A stretch of DNA of 64,000 nt from VRUE01 sp036379955. GTDB taxonomy: Bacteria; Actinomycetota; Thermoleophilia; Solirubrobacterales; 70-9. Positions 59,660 to 64,000 of the stretch are shown here, in pieces. The stretch's first letter is position 1; each line of letters starts with the position of its first letter. The stretch is from the NCBI GenBank assembly GCA_036379955.1, contig DASVFR010000011.1, positions 21,219-85,218 on the forward strand, read 5' to 3'. Under the pieces are notes generated by a model, which saw only the letters and a list, made by a program, of their open reading frames with translations, was not told the DNA's origin and did no database searches. The translations under genes and the position numbers were made by a program.

Positions 59660-60694
59660 TCACGCCTCGCCCCCGGCGCCGCGATCGACGTCGAGCTGGC
59701 CGCGCCCGGCGCCGCCCTCGCTCAGCAGGGCGGCGGTGCGGCCGACCGCGTCGACCTCGACGCAGCGGGCGGCGAGGCGCACCGCGTTGGCGATCCCCTC
59801 GGCGCCGGAGCTGCCGTGGCCGACGACGGCGACGCCGCGCAGCCCAAGCAGGATCGCGCCGCCCGTAGTGTCGGGGTGCAGCTCGCGACGCAGGCCGCCG
59901 AGCGCCGGTCGCATCAGCAGGCCGCCGAGAGCGGCGAGAGGGTTGGCGCGGGCGGCGTCGCGGATCGCGCCGGTGACCGCCTTCGCCGTTCCCTCCATCA
60001 GCTTCAACGCGACGTTGCCGGTGAAGCCGTCGGTGACGACGACGTCGGCGGCACCGGCCGGCAGGTCGCGGCCCTCGACGTTGCCGGCGAAGTCGATCCC
60101 GCTCGCGGCGGCGAGGGTGGCGTGCGCCTCGGCGACCTCGTCGCGTCCCTTGCCGGCCTCCTCGCCGACCGAGAGCAGCCCGACCCGCGGCCGCTCGACG
60201 CCGAGCACCGCCTCGCTGAAAGCGGCGCCGAGGTAGGCGAACTGGACCAGGTGCTGCGCGCGCACCTCGACGTTGGCGCCGACGTCGAGGAAGAGCACCC
60301 GCTTGCCCGGGACCGGGAGCTGCACGGCGAGCGCCGGCCGCTTCACCCCCCGCAGGCGGCGCAGGCCGAAGGTGGCGGCGGCCATCGTCGCGCCGGTGGA
60401 GCCGGGGCTCGCGATCGCGTCGGCCCGACCCGCGGCGACGTCGGCTACGGCGCGCACTACCGAGGCATCTACTTTGCCCCTTACAGCGGCAACCGCGTCC
60501 TCCTCGTTGCCGATCCACTCGGAGGTGGGGACCACCTCGACGCCAGCGGTGCCGTCGAGCCCGAGCCGGTCGGGAGGCCCGAACACGCGCACGCGGATGC
60601 CGTCGGCAGCAGCCAGCTTCGCCCCCTCGGCGAGCGCGGCAAAGCCCTGCTCGGCGCCGAAGCCGTCGAGGGCCACGGTCGGCCCGGAGGCCAA
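59660..60694 (-). CDS. plsX: Phosphate acyltransferase PlsX
   Basis: 344 residues. TVALDGFGAEQGFAALAEGA, DAIASPGSTGATMAAATFGL, GANVEVRAQHLVQFAYLGAA, VGLLSVGEEAGKGRDEVAEA and DVVVTDGFTGNVALKLMEGT are all PlsX landmarks. It forms acyl-phosphate from acyl-ACP for phospholipid synthesis. Follows rpmF by 3 bases. Confidence 0.95.
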   Translation of the reverse strand: MASGPTVALDGFGAEQGFAALAEGAKLAAADGIRVRVFGPPDRLGLDGTAGVEVVPTSEWIGNEEDAVAAVRGKVDASVVRAVADVAAGRADAIASPGSTGATMAAATFGLRRLRGVKRPALAVQLPVPGKRVLFLDVGANVEVRAQHLVQFAYLGAAFSEAVLGVERPRVGLLSVGEEAGKGRDEVAEAHATLAAASGIDFAGNVEGRDLPAGAADVVVTDGFTGNVALKLMEGTAKAVTGAIRDAARANPLAALGGLLMRPALGGLRRELHPDTTGGAILLGLRGVAVVGHGSSGAEGIANAVRLAARCVEVDAVGRTAALLSEGGAGRGQLDVDRGAGGEA

Positions 60695-60697
60695 GCG

Positions 60698-60907
60698 CTA
60701 CTCCGAGTCGGCGGGCGCCGAGGGCTCGGCGACTTTGTGCACGATCACCTCGCGCCCGGCGTAGGTGCCGCAGGTCGGGCAGACGCGGTGCGGGAGGCGC
60801 GGGCTGTGGCAGCGGGGACAGCGGCTCAGCGGCGCCTTGCCGGCCTTGTGGTTGGCGCGGCGCTTGTCGCGGCGGGCGCTGGAGGTTCTCTTCTTGGGGA
60901 CGGCCAT
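60698..60907 (-). CDS. rpmF: Ribosomal protein L32
   Basis: 69 residues from ATG 60907. MAVPKKRTSSARRDKRRANH, then CPRCHSPRLPHRVCPTCGTY with four zinc-binding Cys (the C+ type), and a short acidic tail. rpmF-plsX is a conserved pair; its usual upstream partner DUF177 lies 0.8 kb away on the other strand here. Confidence 0.95.
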   Translation of the reverse strand: MAVPKKRTSSARRDKRRANHKAGKAPLSRCPRCHSPRLPHRVCPTCGTYAGREVIVHKVAEPSAPADSE

Positions 60908-60942
60908 CGGTCGCGGGATGGTAGCGGGTGTGAGCGCCTCAG

Positions 60943-61058
60943 CGCGCGGGTCCCGGCGAAGGCAGGGCGCCTCTCGCCCCGACAAGCGTCGAGCCAGTTG
61001 GCTCGACACTTTGAGTATCCGCCGGTTCGAGAGGCGCCCTGCCTTCGCCACCCGCGCG
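60943..61058. repeat. Large nested inverted repeat (IR-1)
   Basis: Arms of 22 bp (GGCGAAGGCAGGGCGCCTCT at 60955, partner ending GCCTTCGCC at 61049) are perfectly complementary, an outer CGCGCGGGT/ACCCGCGCG continues the stem, and a second hairpin, GTCGAGCCA/TGGCTCGAC, lies in the loop at 60988-61007. It separates rpmF from the methyltransferase gene. Confidence 0.8.
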
Positions 61059-61111
61059 AGAGACGATCAACCGGCACGCTCGCGGGCCGGGCCCGTCCCA
61101 GCGCTCGAAAG

Positions 61112-61609
61112 CTATTTGCAGGTGGCTCGAACGACGGCGAGGTCGTCGGCCCGCCAGGTGATCTCGCCGGCCGACCAGTCGACCAGCTTCTTGAGCTTGT
61201 CTTCCTCGAAGGCGTCGCCGATCACCAAGGCGCGGGATTGCTCGCGGACCCGGCGGCAGAGAGCCTCCAGCTGGTCGTCGGGCAGGTCGCCCACCGAGAG
61301 GACGGAGATGACCAGGTCCCAGGGGCCGTCTGGAAGGGGGTCCTCCATGCGGGCGAGCTGCACGTCGTCGTAGGTCTGGCGGGCGCGGAAGACCATGTCG
61401 GGACTGGAGTCGAGGCCGATGACCCAGGCGTCGGGATGAGCCTCGATCAGGCGGCGCGTCGTCTCCCCCGTCCCCATCCCCAGCTCCAGGACGCGCTCGG
61501 GCGGGAAGGGGATCGCGGCGATCGCCTGCTCCTGCAGCTCGTCGTAGCGCGGCATCAGAGCGCGGATCCGCTCCAGGTAGACCTCGGGTGTCCAGTCGAA
61601 TCGAGCCAT
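61112..61609 (-). CDS. SAM-dependent methyltransferase (class I)
   Basis: 165 residues from ATG 61609 (MARFDWTPEVYLERIRALMP). PERVLELGMGTGETTRRLIE is the SAM-binding loop, DAWVIGLDSSPDMVFRARQT the acidic second motif, DGPWDLVISVLSVGDLPDDQ the fourth. The substrate is unknown. Divergent from DUF177 by 57 bases. Confidence 0.88.
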   Translation of the reverse strand: MARFDWTPEVYLERIRALMPRYDELQEQAIAAIPFPPERVLELGMGTGETTRRLIEAHPDAWVIGLDSSPDMVFRARQTYDDVQLARMEDPLPDGPWDLVISVLSVGDLPDDQLEALCRRVREQSRALVIGDAFEEDKLKKLVDWSAGEITWRADDLAVVRATCK

Positions 61610-61666
61610 TGCGTAACCTCGTCGGGGCTTGCCATCGTAAGCCCGGCCGAAGCGGAGGAGGCATCC

Positions 61667-62194
61667 ATGAGCGAAGCGACGACGATCATCGACCTCGCCC
61701 GGCTCTCCCTCGCCCACGGCGAGGGCAGGCGGCTGGAGGTGTCGGTTCGGCTCGAGCCGCTGGAGCTCGGCGGCCAGTCCTACGTCGCCGTCCCCGATAC
61801 GGCGCCCTCCCGCCTCGACCTCTCCCGCCACAGCAGCGGCTACGCCTTCCGCCTGCGCTTCCCCCTCCGGGTCGAGGGCCCCTGCATGCGCTGCCTCGAA
61901 GCCGCGGCGCTGGAGACCGAGGTCGACGCCCGCGAGGTCGCCCAGGAAGGAACCGACGACGAGGAGCTGACCAGCCCCTACGTCACCGACGACGAGCTCG
62001 ACCTAAGCCGCTGGGCCCACGACGCCGCCGTCCTAGCCCTCCCCACCCAGCTCCTCTGCCGGGCAGACTGCGCCGGCCTCTGCCCCGTCTGCGGAGAGTC
62101 TCTGAATAACGCTGACCCCGAGGCCCACAAGCACGAGCAAGCGCCCGACCCGCGCTGGGCCAAGCTCCAAGAGCTAAACCTAGAAGAGAAGTAG
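61667..62194 (+). CDS. DUF177 (YceD) family protein
   Basis: 175 residues from ATG 61667 after GGAGGAG. LARLSLAHGEGRRLEVSVRL, FRLRFPLRVEGPCMRCLEAA and CRADCAGLCPVCGESLNNAD (Cys cluster) are DUF177 landmarks. The family is nearly always encoded immediately before rpmF on the same strand and is linked to 23S rRNA accumulation. Here it points away from rpmF, see the inverted-segment finding. Confidence 0.9.
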   Translation: MSEATTIIDLARLSLAHGEGRRLEVSVRLEPLELGGQSYVAVPDTAPSRLDLSRHSSGYAFRLRFPLRVEGPCMRCLEAAALETEVDAREVAQEGTDDEELTSPYVTDDELDLSRWAHDAAVLALPTQLLCRADCAGLCPVCGESLNNADPEAHKHEQAPDPRWAKLQELNLEEK

Positions 62195-62204
62195 CGCTTC
62201 GTGA

Positions 62205-62327
62205 GGAGGGGCAGGGTGCCCCTCCGGCGCAGCGGCGTCCTCTTTTTCGCCCGACCACCATTCCTCGGACGGCCAGTGCGTGGTCAGGCGAAAAACCCAG
62301 CAAGCCGGAGGGGCACCCTGCCCCTCC
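62205..62327. repeat. Large nested inverted repeat (IR-2)
   Basis: 24-bp arms (GGAGGGGCAGGGTGCCCCTC at 62205 and its complement ending 62327) pair perfectly; inside, TTTTTCGCC and GGCGAAAAA with GACCAC/GTGGTC continue the stem. Each arm is itself palindromic (GGAGGGGCA/TGCCCCTCC). It lies between DUF177 and the divIVA-like gene. The arm core GGCAGGG(C/T)GCC(T/C)CTC is shared with IR-1. Confidence 0.8.
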
Positions 62328-62339
62328 CAACCGCAAGCG

Positions 62340-62819
62340 CTACTGAGACTCGTCCAACTCGGCTACGGGTTCCTCGTCCCGCCCAGCAAGCCGGTCCCGC
62401 CCGCGCTGCACGGCCGCGAGGAACTTCTGCAGGTTGACCTCGAGCGTGTTGAGGATCTCGTCGGCGTAGTCCTCGGCGCCGAGCCGGATCTCACGCTCGC
62501 GCGTGCGGGCGTCCTCGACGATCTCGTCGGCGGCCCGCTCGGCCTGCTTGGTGACCTCCTCGTCGGAGATCAGGCGGGCCTGCTGCTCGCGCGCCTCGCG
62601 CACGATGCGCTCCGCCTCGCGCTTGGCCTCGGCCAGCATCTCCTGACGCTCCTTGACGATCCAGCGCGCCTGCTTGATCTCCTCGGGGATCGTCGCCCGC
62701 ATCTGGTCGAGCAGGTCGTAGATCTCCTCGCGATCGACGCGAACCTGGTCCGTCAGAGGGACGGGCCGGGCGTTGTGAACAACGTCGTCGAGCTTGTCTA
62801 TGAGAACGAGAACGTCCAT
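62340..62819 (-). CDS. DivIVA/SepIVA-like coiled-coil protein
   Basis: 159 residues. MDVLVLIDKLDDVVHNARPV, then REEIYDLLDQMRATIPEEIK, and a long coiled coil with heptads (ERQEMLAEAKREAERIVREA, REQQARLISDEEVTKQAERA). This is the short actinobacterial DivIVA-like/ATPase-associated type found next to coaD; likely in cell-envelope growth or septum proteins. It follows coaD by about 100 bases. Confidence 0.75.
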   Translation of the reverse strand: MDVLVLIDKLDDVVHNARPVPLTDQVRVDREEIYDLLDQMRATIPEEIKQARWIVKERQEMLAEAKREAERIVREAREQQARLISDEEVTKQAERAADEIVEDARTREREIRLGAEDYADEILNTLEVNLQKFLAAVQRGRDRLAGRDEEPVAELDESQ

Positions 62820-62922
62820 CAGAAGGTCGTAAGCCTACGTGTAAGCGGCGATTTCGGTGAAGAAGCGGTTATTTCCTCGGCTTTTTGCAAGCTCTCGCCC
62901 AACTCCGCTCCTCGCCGAAAGC

Positions 62923-63423
62923 CTACCTGGCGGGCAGGCGGTCCGCCATCGCGGCCGCGACGGGGGGCGGCACGAGGTCGGCGACGTCGCCGCCGAAGGT
63001 CGCCATTTCCTTGACGCCGGTGGACGAGAGGAAGCTGTACTGCGGCGAGGCGATCATGTAGATGCTCTCGATCCCGGGGTCGAGCTTGCGGTTGAGCTGA
63101 GCCATCTCGAACTCGTACTCGAAGTCGGAGATCGCGCGCAGGCCCTTGACGATCGCCTTCGCCCCGAGTTCGCGGGCGAACTCGACCAGCAGGTTGGAGA
63201 AGATCCGCGCCTCGACGTTGCCGAGGCTCGCGGTCGCCTCTTCGATCAGCGCCTTGCGCTCCTCGGCGGTGAAGAGCGTCCTCTCCTTGCGCATCGGGTT
63301 GTTGACGATGCCGACGACAACCCGCTCGAAGACCTCGGAGCTGCGGGTGATGATGTCGATGTGGCCGTTGGTGACCGGGTCGTAGCTCCCCGGGCAGACC
63401 ACGGTGCCGTCGCGCGCGGCCAT
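62923..63423 (-). CDS. coaD: Phosphopantetheine adenylyltransferase
   Basis: 166 residues. VVCPGSYDPVTNGHIDIITR (TxGH nucleotide-binding), MRKERTLFTAEERKALIEEA, FEYEFEMAQLNRKLDPGIES and FLSSTGVKEMATFGGDVADL (ISSTxVKE-type motif). It makes dephospho-CoA. Its start overlaps the rsmD stop by one base. Confidence 0.95.
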   Translation of the reverse strand: MAARDGTVVCPGSYDPVTNGHIDIITRSSEVFERVVVGIVNNPMRKERTLFTAEERKALIEEATASLGNVEARIFSNLLVEFARELGAKAIVKGLRAISDFEYEFEMAQLNRKLDPGIESIYMIASPQYSFLSSTGVKEMATFGGDVADLVPPPVAAAMADRLPAR

Positions 63424-63968
63424 CAGCTCTCGACCCCGTAGATCGAGACGTCGGCGGCGCCGTAGCGACGCTGACGCAGGCGCAGCAGCGACTCGACGCG
63501 CAGCGGTCGACGCGCCCCGCTCTCGACGACCGCCCGGCCTCCGGGCGCGAGCAACAGCGCCAGATGGGTGTCGATTTCCTGCCCCACGCGGTCGGCGAGT
63601 CTATACGGGGCATCGACGAAGACGAGGTCGAAGCGGGGGGCGCCTGCCGTCTCCGGTCGGCCGGACAGCCAGCGCGAGACCTCGGCGCGGACGAGGTCGG
63701 CCCGCTCGCCGAGGCCGAGCCGCTCGACGTTGCCGAGCGCGGCGCGGACGTCGCGGTCGACGAGCGTGGCGTGCGAGGAGCCACGCGAGAGCGCCTCGAT
63801 CGCCAGCGCCCCGGTGCCGCAGTAGAGATCGAGAACCGTCGCCCCCTCGACCCTCGTCCCCAGCACCGAGAAGATCGCCTCCCGCGCCCGCTCGGAGGTC
63901 GGCCGCACCTTCCACCCCCGCGGTGCCACCAGCCGCTGTCCCCCCAGCTCTCCTCCGATTACGCGCAT
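63423..63968 (-). CDS. rsmD: 16S rRNA m2G966 methyltransferase RsmD
   Basis: 181 residues. MRVIGGELGGQRLVAPRGWK, RPTSERAREAIFSVLG, VLDLYCGTGALAIEALSRGS (SAM site) and FDLVFVDAPYRLADRV, where the family's DPPY motif reads DAPY. Methylates G966 of 16S rRNA. The pair rsmD-coaD is standard. Confidence 0.92.
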   Translation of the reverse strand: MRVIGGELGGQRLVAPRGWKVRPTSERAREAIFSVLGTRVEGATVLDLYCGTGALAIEALSRGSSHATLVDRDVRAALGNVERLGLGERADLVRAEVSRWLSGRPETAGAPRFDLVFVDAPYRLADRVGQEIDTHLALLLAPGGRAVVESGARRPLRVESLLRLRQRRYGAADVSIYGVES

Positions 63969-64000
63969 TCGACCTCCACGACGTGCCGTGAGGTAAACCC

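Overview
The window is chromosomal DNA from a GC-rich, probably actinobacterial genome. The dense runs of housekeeping genes at high GC, many GTG/TTG starts, 4-bp ATGA/GTGA overlaps, a WhiG/FliA-type sigma factor, a wax-ester-synthase-type acyltransferase and NHL-repeat exported proteins with the 'NPEGLETTYRFEYG' module point, by inference, to Thermoleophilia (Solirubrobacterales-like). No 16S gene is present, so the assignment stays tentative.

Region 1 (1-15.3 kb) is accessory DNA. A leftward operon of six very small genes (1630 to 169), several with one membrane helix, is joined entirely by 4-bp start/stop overlaps. Divergent from it lies an A/T-richer block (1757-4835): a BTAD/SARP-like regulator facing a leftward mini-operon of a 27-residue peptide ending in Gly-Gly, an ATP-grasp ligase and a papain/C39-fold peptidase. 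This looks like a compact peptide-modification (graspetide-like) locus and is the most interesting system seen. Then come exported proteins, XRE regulators, three toxin-antitoxin-type loci, an NHL-repeat protein followed by its own decayed copy, an integrase C-terminal stub, a damaged tRNA-Met-like sequence and a frameshifted ATP-grasp gene: repeated integration and decay.

Region 2 (15.4-28.5 kb) is ordinary chromosome: a DsbA-like protein, a decayed release-factor-family gene, an acyl-CoA synthetase, a two-component pair followed by a coupled membrane/ApbE/haem-type cytochrome cluster, NRAMP-like and ZIP metal transporters, and small cupin and ABM proteins.

Region 3 (28.7-35 kb) is a small genomic islet in tRNA-Gly(GCC). 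A 43-bp exact copy of the tRNA 3' end marks both edges (28733 and 32417). The islet carries an ApeA-like HEPN defence candidate and several TA genes; the tRNA terminator has been displaced to the far edge. Beyond it lie a broken TA pair, an integrase scrap, a winged-helix stub and an intact Phd/VapC pair.

Region 4 (35-64 kb) is a conserved housekeeping block, mostly leftward: EF-G2, sigma, Xer, L,D-transpeptidase, then ilvD-thiD-dprA-comM, yraN, rnhB-lepB-rplS-trmD-khpA-rpsP-ffh-ftsY, smc-rnc-acpP-plsX-rpmF, and a divIVA-like gene with coaD and rsmD. Departures from the usual layout: no rimM beside trmD, an L19 with a very long acidic tail, a short SMC with no recognisable hinge, an acyltransferase between smc and ftsY, and a DUF177-methyltransferase segment that appears inverted between two large hairpin repeats.
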